A stretch of 35,534 nucleotides of DNA from Desulfatirhabdium sp040755275. Lineage in GTDB: Bacteria; Desulfobacterota; Desulfobacteria; Desulfobacterales; Desulfatirhabdiaceae. The DNA is taken from positions 1-35,534 of the forward strand of contig JBFMBE010000019.1 in assembly GCA_040755275.1 (NCBI GenBank), given 5' to 3'. A program made the translations under genes and the position numbers. Of the stretch, positions 25,449 to 33,873 are shown one piece after another. Under the pieces are notes generated by a model. That model made no database searches, was not told the origin of the DNA, and was given only the letters and a program-made list of their open reading frames with translations. Each line of letters begins with the position of its first letter. Position 1 is the stretch's first letter.

Positions 25449-25862
25449 TGCAATCCTCCTTCAATTTGGTCATCAAACATACCGGCTTTTCCTGGGCCTT
25501 CTGCGGAATCAACGCCGTGCATTCCATGCAGCAGGTGTTTTTCGACATGTTCTACTCGAGAAGATCGCTACAAATCGTCTTTACCCCGATTTTGTCGATT
25601 GTCGGGACAGAGCAAGGGATCGGGTGAATGTTGCTCGGCATCTGTCATGAAGCAATTCTAAACAATGGTTCCTGCATTTTTCAACCAACAACATGCTCGT
25701 GGGAGCACATGTTGGAAGCCGGTGGGGTTGCGATATTCGTTGTCATATCCGTTGAGACCGATTGGGGTTGAAATCCGCCGGGCTTTTGTATAGATTCCCA
25801 ACATCAGACGGTGTGTGAAGGTGCAGCTAACACGAAACCCTGGACCGAGGAACCGACATTCC
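25449..25862. other. Divergent intergenic region between cas12b and cobQ
   Basis: 414 bp that must hold promoters for both the cas operon (-) and the cobalamin operon (+); neither has boxes good enough to assign. Contents seen: a short match to the dispersed repeat (GGGTGAATGTTGCTC near 25625), a strong hairpin at 25689-25714, and T-rich and C-rich stretches near cas12b. Short open frames here (for example 61 codons from 25442) look like chance. No canonical cobalamin riboswitch box was recognised. Confidence 0.5.
25689..25714 (+). promoter_or_regulatory. Hairpin upstream of cobQ
   Basis: CAACATG-CTC-GTGG-GAG-CA-CATGTTG: a 10-bp stem with a GTGG loop and a 2-base bulge on the 3' side. It lies about 150 bp before the cobQ start. 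No T-run follows, so it is not a standard terminator. It might be part of a leader RNA structure, but I cannot match it to a known riboswitch. Confidence 0.4.
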
Positions 25863-27389
25863 ATGAGCGGTGATTCTCTTGTTTCGCCCCCATCCGCAAC
25901 GGCGGCCCCCTGCCTTGCCGTTCTCGGCACCGGTTCGGATGTGGGCAAAAGCATTCTGGTCGCCGGGCTCTGTCGGTTTTTCTCCGATCGTGGGGTTCGG
26001 GTGGCCCCCTTCAAGGCCCAGAACATGTCGAACAATTCGGGGGTGACGCCGGAAGGCTTCGAAATGGGGCGGGCCCAGATCGTTCAGGCCGAGGCGGCGC
26101 GCATCGCGCCGCATGTCGACATGAATCCGGTGTTGCTCAAGCCGACGTCTGAAGTCGGCGCTCAGGTCGTTGTGCTGGGAGAGGCCCGCAAAAACGCCAC
26201 GGCCCGAAGCTACCATGCCATGAAAGACGAGCTGTTTCAGACGGCGGCCCAGGCGCTCGACCGGCTTCGACGGCAATATGATCTGGTCATCCTCGAAGGG
26301 GCGGGTTCCTGCGCCGAAGTCAATCTGATGGCCTCCGACATCGTCAATTTCCGTATGGCAGCCCATGCCGATGCCCCCGTCATTCTGGCAGGCGACATCC
26401 ACCGGGGCGGGATCTTCGCCCAACTCGTCGGAACACTGGCCTGTATCGGGGAAGCAGAGCAGCGGCGAGTGGCCGGATTCATCGTGAACCGGTTTCGGGG
26501 GGATGTGGCGCTTTTTGCAGACGGAATTCGTTGGATCGAGTCCCGGACCGGAAAGCCGGTTTTCGGTGTTGTCCCCTGGTTTTCTCATTTCGCCATCGAA
26601 GCCGAGGATTCCGTCGTCATCGAGCAGCCCCGAGCGTGCGGCCCATCTCCGGATGGCCGTCCGTGCATTGCCGTCGTCCGACTGCCGCACATCTCCAACT
26701 TTACGGATTTCGATCCGCTCCGAAACATTCCGGGAATCGAGGTTCACTACATCGAGAAAAGTGTGGACCTGACAGGATATCGGGCTGTCATTCTTCCCGG
26801 CTCCAAGAATACCCGGGCCGATCTGGCCTGGCTGCAGCAGACGGGATGGAGCAGACGGGTGATCGACTATGCGGCATCCGGCGGACCGGTCATGGGAATC
26901 TGCGGCGGCTACCAGATGCTTGGAAAACGGGTGAGCGATCCGGCCGGGCTTGAAGGCAGCCCCGGCGACAGCGAAGGATTGGGCCTGCTTCCGGTGGAGA
27001 CCGTGCTGGAAGCTCCCAAAACCACGACCCGAACCGAGTTCGCGTGGGATGGGGAGAAGGGATTCGGTTACGAGATTCACATGGGCCGAACCAGCATGAC
27101 CGAGGGACAACCGCCGTTTCTCTCGGTGTTCAGTCGAAACGGCATTCCTTGCATGGATACGGATGGATGTATCTCTGCAACCAGCCGGATCATGGGAACC
27201 TATATGCATGGATTTTTCGATTTGCCCGGGGTGACGGCGAAATGGCTGGCATGGATCGGCCTTCCGGAAATGGCCGCAGATGTCGTACATGGACCTGCAG
27301 GCAGGGATCGGGCTTACGATCTTCTGGCCGAACACCTGAGGGCTCATCTCGATATGGATGCCATCTGCACATTGGTGAGGCGCTCATGA
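25863..27389 (+). CDS. cobQ: Cobyric acid synthase CobQ/CbiP
   Basis: Glutamine-dependent amidase that converts adenosylcobyrinic acid a,c-diamide to adenosylcobyric acid, adding four amide groups. The 508-residue product has an N-terminal ATP-binding domain (VLGTGSDVGKSILVAGLCRFF; APFKAQNMSNNSGVTPEG) and a C-terminal class I glutamine amidotransferase domain with the nucleophile in GPVMGICGGYQMLG and a C-terminal His region (GTYMHGFFDLPG). ATG 25863 lies 10 bases after GAGGAA; a GTG 16 codons upstream lacks a ribosome site. The stop overlaps cobU as ATGA. It is the first gene of a four-gene cobalamin operon. Confidence 0.95.
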   Translation: MSGDSLVSPPSATAAPCLAVLGTGSDVGKSILVAGLCRFFSDRGVRVAPFKAQNMSNNSGVTPEGFEMGRAQIVQAEAARIAPHVDMNPVLLKPTSEVGAQVVVLGEARKNATARSYHAMKDELFQTAAQALDRLRRQYDLVILEGAGSCAEVNLMASDIVNFRMAAHADAPVILAGDIHRGGIFAQLVGTLACIGEAEQRRVAGFIVNRFRGDVALFADGIRWIESRTGKPVFGVVPWFSHFAIEAEDSVVIEQPRACGPSPDGRPCIAVVRLPHISNFTDFDPLRNIPGIEVHYIEKSVDLTGYRAVILPGSKNTRADLAWLQQTGWSRRVIDYAASGGPVMGICGGYQMLGKRVSDPAGLEGSPGDSEGLGLLPVETVLEAPKTTTRTEFAWDGEKGFGYEIHMGRTSMTEGQPPFLSVFSRNGIPCMDTDGCISATSRIMGTYMHGFFDLPGVTAKWLAWIGLPEMAADVVHGPAGRDRAYDLLAEHLRAHLDMDAICTLVRRS

Positions 27390-27913
27390 GCGTCACCTTC
27401 GTGATCGGAGGTTGCAGAAGCGGCAAGAGTGCCCATGCCCTGCGTCTTGCCGATGCCCTTTCGGTAAGCAACCGTGTGTTTATCGCCACCTGCCGTCCCA
27501 TGGACGAGGAGATGCGACAGCGGGTGGCCAAACACCAACAGGAGAGGGACCCGTCCTGGCGGGTTGTGGAAGATGTTCCGGATTTGGGAGAAGCCATCCG
27601 GCAGGCGGCGTGCCCGAATGGAGTCGTTCTGGTGGATTGCCTCACCCTCTGGGCCGCCGATCTGCTCTGGAGCGGAGCGGACTTGGAGGCTGCGATTGAA
27701 CGACTGATCGCCGGGATCACCGCATCAACGGGTCCGGTCGTTCTGGTTTCCGGGGAAGTGGGGCTTGGAATGGTTCCGGAGAACGCCATGGCAAGGGCAT
27801 ATCGGGACGCCGTCGGCCTGGTCAATCAACGCGTAGCGGCCCTGGCGGACAGGGTCATCTGGATGGTGGCCGGCATTCCGGTCGTGATCCAGGACAGGAG
27901 CCGACAGCCATGA
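27386..27913 (+). CDS. cobU: Adenosylcobinamide kinase / guanylyltransferase CobU
   Basis: Bifunctional enzyme that phosphorylates adenosylcobinamide and then transfers GMP from GTP to give adenosylcobinamide-GDP. The 175-residue product has the P-loop GGCRSGKS at residues 8-15, IATCRPMDEEM, the KHQQERDPSWRVVE segment with the guanylated His, LVDCLTLWAADLL and VSGEVGLGMVPENAMARAYRD. The longer open frame upstream overlaps cobQ and is rejected in favour of ATG 27386, which overlaps the cobQ stop. The end overlaps cobS as ATGA, so expression is coupled. Confidence 0.95.
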   Translation: MSVTFVIGGCRSGKSAHALRLADALSVSNRVFIATCRPMDEEMRQRVAKHQQERDPSWRVVEDVPDLGEAIRQAACPNGVVLVDCLTLWAADLLWSGADLEAAIERLIAGITASTGPVVLVSGEVGLGMVPENAMARAYRDAVGLVNQRVAALADRVIWMVAGIPVVIQDRSRQP

Positions 27914-28635
27914 ACCATCTGATCCAAGCCATTCGTTTTCTCACCATTCTTCCCTTTCGGGACACGGGCGATGCCTTTTCCCCATCCAAGGCCGTCGTTT
28001 GGTTCCCGGTGGTCGGCCTCATCCTCGGGGCTGCGGTTTCCATGTTCGATGCCCTTCTGGTCTGGTTTTGGCCGAAGGCTGTCGTCTCCGTTCTCGATAT
28101 CGTTCTATTGATCGTTCTGAGCGGCGCCTTTCATCTCGACGGCCTGGGGGATACGGCAGACGGCCTGCTCGGCTACCGCAGCCGGGAACGTGCCCTCGAC
28201 ATCATGAAGGACAGTCGGGTGGGGGTCATGGGGGTTGTCGCCATCACCTGCTGCATTTTGCTCAAATGCGTCGCGTTGGGTGCATTGGGCGCAGAACGCT
28301 CCTTCGTTCTGGCGCTCGTTCCGGCCGCCTCCCGCCTGACACCGATCATCGGGATGCAGTTTCTCACCTACTGCCGGGAATCCGGCACCGGAAAAGCCTT
28401 CTTCGGGGAAGCGACCCCGGCCGAAGCCTGGATGGTCGGGATGGCGCCCATCCTCTTGATGCTCGTTCTCGGGTTTCGCGGAATGCTGCTCATCGCCGCC
28501 TTTTCCGGCGTCGTTTCGGCTCTCCTTTTCTGGTATCGCAGGCGGATGGGCTGTATTACAGGAGATATGTTGGGTGCCCTGATCGAGGTGACCGAGACGG
28601 GTCTTCTGTTGACGGCCGCCCTGGGAGCGGGCTGA
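27910..28635 (+). CDS. cobS: Adenosylcobinamide-GDP ribazoletransferase CobS
   Basis: Inner-membrane cobalamin synthase joining adenosylcobinamide-GDP with alpha-ribazole. The 241-residue product has several hydrophobic helices and the family motifs AIRFLTILPF at the start, AFHLDGLGDTADGLLG (conserved acidic metal site), and ERALDIMKDSRVGVMGVV. The length matches the family. Translation starts at an ATGA overlap with cobU. The product is adenosylcobalamin or its 5'-phosphate. Confidence 0.95.
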   Translation: MNHLIQAIRFLTILPFRDTGDAFSPSKAVVWFPVVGLILGAAVSMFDALLVWFWPKAVVSVLDIVLLIVLSGAFHLDGLGDTADGLLGYRSRERALDIMKDSRVGVMGVVAITCCILLKCVALGALGAERSFVLALVPAASRLTPIIGMQFLTYCRESGTGKAFFGEATPAEAWMVGMAPILLMLVLGFRGMLLIAAFSGVVSALLFWYRRRMGCITGDMLGALIEVTETGLLLTAALGAG

Positions 28636-28636
28636 C

Positions 28637-29758
28637 ATGCTGACCGGTCACGGCGGAAACGTGCATTACTGGGCCTCGGTTCTGGGGTGCCTGCCGCAGG
28701 ACATCGTCGATATGAGCAGCAATGTCAATCCCCTCGGGCCGATGGACGGTCTGGTGGACTGGCTTCGGGAACGGATGGATGTCATTGTGGCTCTGCCGCA
28801 GGCCGATGCGTCGGATGTCGTACGTCGCTTCGGGATGTTCTATGGCATAGACAGTGAGCGGGTGCTGATCGGAAACGGAACCACCCATTTCATTCACGCC
28901 CTTCCCGGTGTGCTCGGTACGAAGCGGGCGCTCGTCTTCGGCCCCACCTATTCGGATTATGCCGATGCCTTCATGCAGCATGGCGCGGCTGTGGTTCACC
29001 GGATCGCAGAACCCGATGACGGATTTCGCCATCGGCTCGACGAGCTGTCAGACGACGAGCGGGATTGCGACACCATCGTGATCTGCAATCCCAACAACCC
29101 GACCGGCGGCCGGATCGAGCGCTCCGTGATCGAAGCCTTCTCCAGAAGACATCCGGAGCGCTTCGTGGTCATCGACGAATCCTATCTTCCGTTTTCCGAT
29201 GCAGAATCGCAAACCACCCTGCTCTACGGAAATCTGCCCAACGTGATGGTGCTGCACTCGATGTCGAAGATGTTCCGGATTCCCGGACTGCGGATCGGGT
29301 TCGCCATGACGCCGAACGAGCGTATCCGCCGTCGGTTTCAAGACATTCAACAGCCTTGGAGCGTGAACGCCCTCGCCCAGGAGGCGGCCCGGTTTCTGCT
29401 CGATCCCGAACGACCGACGGACACCTTTGTAGCCGAGACAAGGCGGTATCTGAACCGCGAAAAACGGCGGATGATCGAGGAGCTGGCGGGCATATCCGGG
29501 CTGAGTACCTTTCCTTCGGAAACGAGTTTTCTGTTGCTGCAGCTGCCCGATGGCTTCGATGCGAGAACGCTCGTCGAGGATACGGTGAGAACCCATCGGA
29601 TTCTTTTGCGGGATTGCAGCAATTTTATCGGATTGGATAACCGGTATATCCGCATTTCACTCAAAACCCCGGATGCCAATCGGCGGATCGTCCGTTGGTT
29701 GCATGAATCTATCGAAACGGGAAAGGGCGGCGAGTCTGGAATCCGAAACCATCGATAG
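28637..29758 (+). CDS. cobD: Threonine-phosphate decarboxylase CobD (CobC-type)
   Basis: PLP enzyme of aminotransferase fold that decarboxylates L-threonine phosphate to (R)-1-aminopropan-2-ol phosphate, the linker of the cobalamin nucleotide loop. The 373-residue product begins HGGNVHYWA, the CobD signature, followed by DMSSNVNPLGP. It has ICNPNNPTGG, VIDESYLPF and HSMSKMFRIPGLRIGF with Lys211 as the PLP lysine. The start is one base after the cobS stop. The close histidinol-phosphate aminotransferase family is less likely given the HGG start and the cob neighbours. Confidence 0.92.
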   Translation: MLTGHGGNVHYWASVLGCLPQDIVDMSSNVNPLGPMDGLVDWLRERMDVIVALPQADASDVVRRFGMFYGIDSERVLIGNGTTHFIHALPGVLGTKRALVFGPTYSDYADAFMQHGAAVVHRIAEPDDGFRHRLDELSDDERDCDTIVICNPNNPTGGRIERSVIEAFSRRHPERFVVIDESYLPFSDAESQTTLLYGNLPNVMVLHSMSKMFRIPGLRIGFAMTPNERIRRRFQDIQQPWSVNALAQEAARFLLDPERPTDTFVAETRRYLNREKRRMIEELAGISGLSTFPSETSFLLLQLPDGFDARTLVEDTVRTHRILLRDCSNFIGLDNRYIRISLKTPDANRRIVRWLHESIETGKGGESGIRNHR

Positions 29759-29787
29759 ACGCACAAAACGTCAGATGCGCGCTGTTG

Positions 29788-30180
29788 ACCCGCAAGAGGG
29801 CGGGTGAATGTTGCTCAGCAGCGGAAACACTCGGCATCCCGATCGAACGATATCCGGCTGCTTCAAAAAGTTTCTGCTGCTTCGCAAAACGCCACCCGCC
29901 CTCCTGCGGGTCCATCAAAACATGATGGCCCCGCAAAAAGTCAGGAAGTCTTTGTCGAGTCGCGGGGTGACTGGGGAACCTTTTTCGATGCTGCGAAAAA
30001 ACTCAGCCACCCCGCTTATGGCCGACATTTACGAAAAGCACGGGAAAAACGACTTTTTGCGAAGCCGTCAAAACATCACGCCGCACGCCTGCTGGAGGCC
30101 CGGCTTTGAAAGAAAAACTGTGGAAAGTGACTGTTTGTGACCCCACCCAAATTGGCGGATCGCGACTTGTTGCGACATCG
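29788..30180. repeat. Dispersed intergenic repeat, copy f (composite)
   Basis: Most of the 451-bp gap between cobD and ppdK is composite repeat. Modules seen in order: an ACCCGC/GCGGGT hairpin with GTGAATGTTGCTCAGCAGCG; AACGATATCCGGCTGCTTC; CACCCGCCCTCCTGCGGGTC; an inverted CGCAAAAAGTC; a block (29941-30006) running TCGCGGGGTGACTGGGGAAC to GAAAAAACTCAGCC; then CACCCCGCTTATGGCCGACA, GCACGGGAAAAACGACTTTT and CCTGCTGGAGGCCCGGCTTT. Nearly every module is also present in another copy in this window. Confidence 0.78.
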
Positions 30181-30209
30181 TGAACTTTCAACCTAGGAAG
30201 GACAATCCT

Positions 30210-32948
30210 ATGAGCAACCAGTGGATTTATTTCTTCGATGAAATCGACCGGCTCCACAGCGCCCTTGGTGGAGACTGGGACAAGGTCAGAGGACTTCTCG
30301 GCGGAAAAGGCGCAAACCTAGCCGACATGGTACGGATCGGTGTACCGGTTCCTCCCGGATTCACCATCACCACCGAAGCATGCAACGCTTTTTTGGCCAA
30401 GGGTGGTGTTTTTCCCGATGGCATGTGGGATCAGGTCAAGGAGGCGATCAAGGGACTGGAAGCCCGGACAGGCAAAAATTTTGGAAAACCGGACCATCCG
30501 CTTCTCGTCTCCTGTCGTTCGGGTGCCAAATTTTCCATGCCGGGCATGATGGATACGGTGCTCAACATCGGTCTGAACGACGAGACGGCCGTCGGGATGG
30601 TCGCCCTGACTCAGGACGAGCGCTTCGTCTATGACGCCTATCGCCGTTTGATTCAAATGTTCGGAACGGTGGTCATGGGTGCCCCCGACGAGGCCTTCGA
30701 GGATGTGCTGACCGACTATCGCAAGAAAGCTGGCGTCTCAACCGACGCCGAGCTTTCGGCCGAACACTGGAAGGAGATTACGAGCGATTTCAAGCGGATT
30801 TTCAGACGGCATGCCAAACGCGACTTCCCCATGGATCCCTATGAGCAACTCAGTCTCGCCATCAAGGCGGTTTTCAGAAGCTGGAACGGAAAACGGGCCG
30901 TCGATTACCGCAACGCCGCCGGCATTCCGCACGATCTGGGTACGGCCGTCAGCATCGTCACCATGGTATTCGGGAACATGGGCAACGACAGTGCAACCGG
31001 GGTGGCCATGACCCGAAACGGATCGACGGGTGAGCGCCGGATTGAAGGAGATTACCTGCCGAATGCCCAAGGCGAGGACGTCGTTGCCGGTATCCGACTG
31101 ACGAAGGATATCTGGGAGCTGAAGCAGGAGATGCCCGAGGCCTTTCGGCAGTTTCAGGAAATCGCCGACAAACTCGAAAAACATTACCGGAACATGCAGG
31201 ATGTGGAGTTTACGATCGAACGGGGCAAGTTGTGGATGCTCCAAACGCGGGATGGAAAGCGCACGGCTCAGGCTGCGGTTCGGATCGCCGTCGATATGGC
31301 CGAAGAGGGGTTGATCACGCGTGAAGAAGCCGTGCTTCAAGTCAGTCCCGATCAGATCGACTTCTTCCTTCATCCGCAGTTTCCGGTGAGCGTGCTGCGG
31401 GAAGCCCGGATGGCCAACCAATGCATTGCCAAGGGGCTGAACGTTTCTCCGGGGGCTGCCTGTGGTGTGGTCGCTCTCGATGCCGATATCGCCGAAAAAT
31501 GGGCCTTGGAGGAAGGAAAGCCCGTCATCATGGTACGACCGGAAACCCGACCGGATGATGTCCACGGCATGCTGGCGGCAAAAGGAATCGTCACGAGCCG
31601 CGGCGGGCGCACGAGCCATGCGGCCCTCGTCGCAAGACAGTTCGGAAAGCCGGCGGTCGTCGGTGTGGCGGCCCTGAACATCGACATGAGCCGACGCTGC
31701 ATCCATGTGGGAGATCTGAAGATCATCGAAGGCGACTGGATTTCGATCGACGGCAATACGGGGGAGGTCTTCATCGGAAAACTCGAGACGACCGTTCCCG
31801 ACATTCAGGACCCATGGCTCATCAAGTTGCTGGCCTGGGCCGACAGCTTCCGGAAACTGGGTGTCTGGTGCAACGCCGATTATCCGAGAGATGCCCGGCG
31901 AGCCCGATCCTATGGAGCCGAGGGCATCGGGCTGTGCCGCACCGAGCACATGTTTTTCGAGGCCGACCGGCTGCCCATCGTCCAGAAGATGATCCTGGCC
32001 CAGTTGCCGATCGAGAGACGGGAAGCCCTCGATGCCTTGCTGCCCTTCCAGCGGGAAGATTTCATCGGACTGTTCCGGGAAATGGACGGTCTTCCGGTCA
32101 TCATTCGACTGATCGATCCGCCTTTGCATGAATTTCTGCCGAATCACATCGAGCTGATGCGGGAGCTGACGGACCTCAAGCTGCGGATCCGGCAGACGGG
32201 CACGCTTTCTGAAATCGATCAGATTCTGCAACAGATTCGTGAAAAGGAACGGATCTTGAAGCGCTCCGAATCTCTTCGGGAAGCCAATCCCATGCTCGGA
32301 TTGCGGGGGGTTCGCCTCGGTATCCATTATCCGGAATTAACCCGGATGCAGGTGCGGGCCATTTTCGAGGCGGCCTGTCAGGTGACGCAGGAGGGGATCG
32401 TCGTCAAACCGGAGATCATGATTCCGCTGACCAGCCACGTCAACGAGCTGCGGGTGCAGCGGGCCGTGCTGGAAGAGGAAGCCAAAAAGGTGATGGCCGA
32501 GCAGGACATCCAGATCGATTACAAATTCGGCACCATGATCGAAATTCCACGGGCCGCCCTGACGGCGGACCAGATTGCCGAGCAGGCGGAATTCTTTTCC
32601 TTCGGTACCAACGATCTCACCCAGACGACGTTCGGGATTTCCCGGGACGATGCCGAGTCCGGATTCCTTCTGGAATACATGCAGCAAGGCATTTTGCCGA
32701 ACAATCCCTTTGCCACGATCGACAAGGACGGTGTGGGGCAGTTGATGGCCCTTGCCGTCAAAAAGGCCAGAGCCGTCAAGCCTGATCTGGAATGCGGCAT
32801 CTGCGGGGAGCATGGTGGTGATCCGAAATCTATCGCCATCTGCCATGAGATCGGTCTGACCTATGTATCCTGCTCTCCGTTCCGAGTGCCGATTGCGAGG
32901 TTGGCTGCGGCGCACGCGGCGCTCAAGCGCGGTGGCGGCAAATCGTGA
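30210..32948 (+). CDS. ppdK: Pyruvate, phosphate dikinase
   Basis: Converts pyruvate, ATP and phosphate to phosphoenolpyruvate, AMP and pyrophosphate, reversibly; in anaerobes it links pyruvate to gluconeogenesis. The 912-residue protein has the N-terminal ATP-grasp domain (LLGGKGANLADMVRIGVPVPPGF), the swivelling phosphohistidine domain with His470 in GGRTSHAALVARQ, and the C-terminal PEP/pyruvate barrel with GLCRTEHMFF and catalytic Cys865 in CGICGEHGGDP. It is slightly longer than the usual ~875-890. ATG 30210 follows AGGAAGG; a GTG ten codons upstream is less likely. Its upstream region is built from dispersed repeat. Confidence 0.96.
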   Translation: MSNQWIYFFDEIDRLHSALGGDWDKVRGLLGGKGANLADMVRIGVPVPPGFTITTEACNAFLAKGGVFPDGMWDQVKEAIKGLEARTGKNFGKPDHPLLVSCRSGAKFSMPGMMDTVLNIGLNDETAVGMVALTQDERFVYDAYRRLIQMFGTVVMGAPDEAFEDVLTDYRKKAGVSTDAELSAEHWKEITSDFKRIFRRHAKRDFPMDPYEQLSLAIKAVFRSWNGKRAVDYRNAAGIPHDLGTAVSIVTMVFGNMGNDSATGVAMTRNGSTGERRIEGDYLPNAQGEDVVAGIRLTKDIWELKQEMPEAFRQFQEIADKLEKHYRNMQDVEFTIERGKLWMLQTRDGKRTAQAAVRIAVDMAEEGLITREEAVLQVSPDQIDFFLHPQFPVSVLREARMANQCIAKGLNVSPGAACGVVALDADIAEKWALEEGKPVIMVRPETRPDDVHGMLAAKGIVTSRGGRTSHAALVARQFGKPAVVGVAALNIDMSRRCIHVGDLKIIEGDWISIDGNTGEVFIGKLETTVPDIQDPWLIKLLAWADSFRKLGVWCNADYPRDARRARSYGAEGIGLCRTEHMFFEADRLPIVQKMILAQLPIERREALDALLPFQREDFIGLFREMDGLPVIIRLIDPPLHEFLPNHIELMRELTDLKLRIRQTGTLSEIDQILQQIREKERILKRSESLREANPMLGLRGVRLGIHYPELTRMQVRAIFEAACQVTQEGIVVKPEIMIPLTSHVNELRVQRAVLEEEAKKVMAEQDIQIDYKFGTMIEIPRAALTADQIAEQAEFFSFGTNDLTQTTFGISRDDAESGFLLEYMQQGILPNNPFATIDKDGVGQLMALAVKKARAVKPDLECGICGEHGGDPKSIAICHEIGLTYVSCSPFRVPIARLAAAHAALKRGGGKS

Positions 32949-32958
32949 ACGCGTGTAC

Positions 32959-32978
32959 GGGCGCATCCGGGTGCGCCC
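32959..32978 (+). terminator. Stem-loop after ppdK (possible terminator)
   Basis: GGGCGCA-TCCGGG-TGCGCCC, a perfect 7-bp GC-rich stem 11 bases after the ppdK stop. Only two T follow, so intrinsic termination would be weak; it may instead stabilise the 3' end. Confidence 0.45.
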
Positions 32979-33002
32979 TTCACCAAGCTGTATGAGCGAT
33001 TC

Positions 33003-33032
33003 CCACGAAAACCGTCTTTGCGGCTTTCGTGG
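33003..33032 (+). promoter_or_regulatory. Hairpin upstream of the cytidylate kinase-like gene
   Basis: CCACGAAA and TTTCGTGG form an 8-bp stem, continued inward by one mismatch and CCG/CGG around a TCTTTG loop. It lies 90 bp before the next start codon. No T-run is present; function unknown. Confidence 0.35.
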
Positions 33033-33121
33033 TGCCAAGGGTGGTGCCGTGCGTTTCACACGGCCGGAAAGCTTTATGCGATTCCATCATCGGTGACGAT
33101 TTCTTCAAAACGAGGTACATT

Positions 33122-33817
33122 ATGGACCAGGAAGAACAGCAGCATCAGGAATCCTTCGAGGCGTTCATTCAGGAAGTGGTCGGCAAATGGGGCAGGAAAA
33201 AGAAGAAGGACAGTCCGGGCGACACCAAAGCGATCACGGTGGTCACCATTTCCTCCGAGCCGGGCAGCGGCGGCCAGATCATCGCCGAAGGTATCGCCCG
33301 AAGAATGGGATACGATCTCTTCAATCGGGACATCATCACCGAAATCGCCAACAGCGCGGATGTCAGTGCGTCGGTGATCGAATCGATCGAAAAGGAACGG
33401 CTTTCGGGCGTGGAGGATTTCATCGCTTCCATCGTCAACAAGCGTTACCTGTGGCCTGGGGTTTATCTGGAGCACCTGATGCGGGTCGTCGGCGTCATCG
33501 GCAAGCACGGAAATGCCGTCATCGTAGGTCGCGGGGCCAACTTCATCATTCCGCCGACCGAACGGCTGGCCGTCCGGATCGTCTCACCGCTCGAGGTGCG
33601 GATTCAGAACATCGCCCGTCTGTTCAAGATTTCGGAAGAAGAGGCCAAAAAGCGTGTCAACATGCGGGAAGCGCGCAGAAAGGCCTTCATCCGCAAATCC
33701 TTCAATGCCGATGTGGCCGATCCGGTCAATTACGACCTGGTGATCAACACCGAATTTCTGTCTTTCGACTCGGCCGTGGAAATCATTCAGTGCGCCTTGA
33801 AACGGTGTTCGTGTTGA
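33122..33817 (+). CDS. Cytidylate kinase-like family protein
   Basis: 231-residue P-loop-fold protein of the Cytidylate_kin2 family. After a charged N-terminal segment (about residues 1-35, with KKKK at 26-29) comes the core: VVTISSEPGSGGQIIAEG at 40-57, GYDLFNRDIITEIA, then NAVIVGRGANFIIPP, and RIQNIARLFKISEEEAKKRV, which resembles the nucleoside-kinase lid helix. The P-loop ends GSGGQ and lacks the usual GK(S/T), as is common in this family. The substrate is not established. ATG 33122 has GAGG upstream; the longer frame to 33029 is not conserved-looking. It is followed after 56 bp by the cytochrome gene. Confidence 0.82.
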   Translation: MDQEEQQHQESFEAFIQEVVGKWGRKKKKDSPGDTKAITVVTISSEPGSGGQIIAEGIARRMGYDLFNRDIITEIANSADVSASVIESIEKERLSGVEDFIASIVNKRYLWPGVYLEHLMRVVGVIGKHGNAVIVGRGANFIIPPTERLAVRIVSPLEVRIQNIARLFKISEEEAKKRVNMREARRKAFIRKSFNADVADPVNYDLVINTEFLSFDSAVEIIQCALKRCSC

Positions 33818-33873
33818 CGACCGATGCGATCCATGCCGATCGATCGGCTGTATCGGAGCCATGAGGGGGAACC

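Noticed and set aside
25442..25661. Small plus-strand open frames (61-77 codons) at the cas12b start.
   Set aside because: No ribosome site, no recognisable domain, and overlap with the cas12b start region.
30738..32327. Minus-strand open frame of 529 codons.
   Set aside because: Shadow of pyruvate phosphate dikinase, whose motifs are unambiguous.
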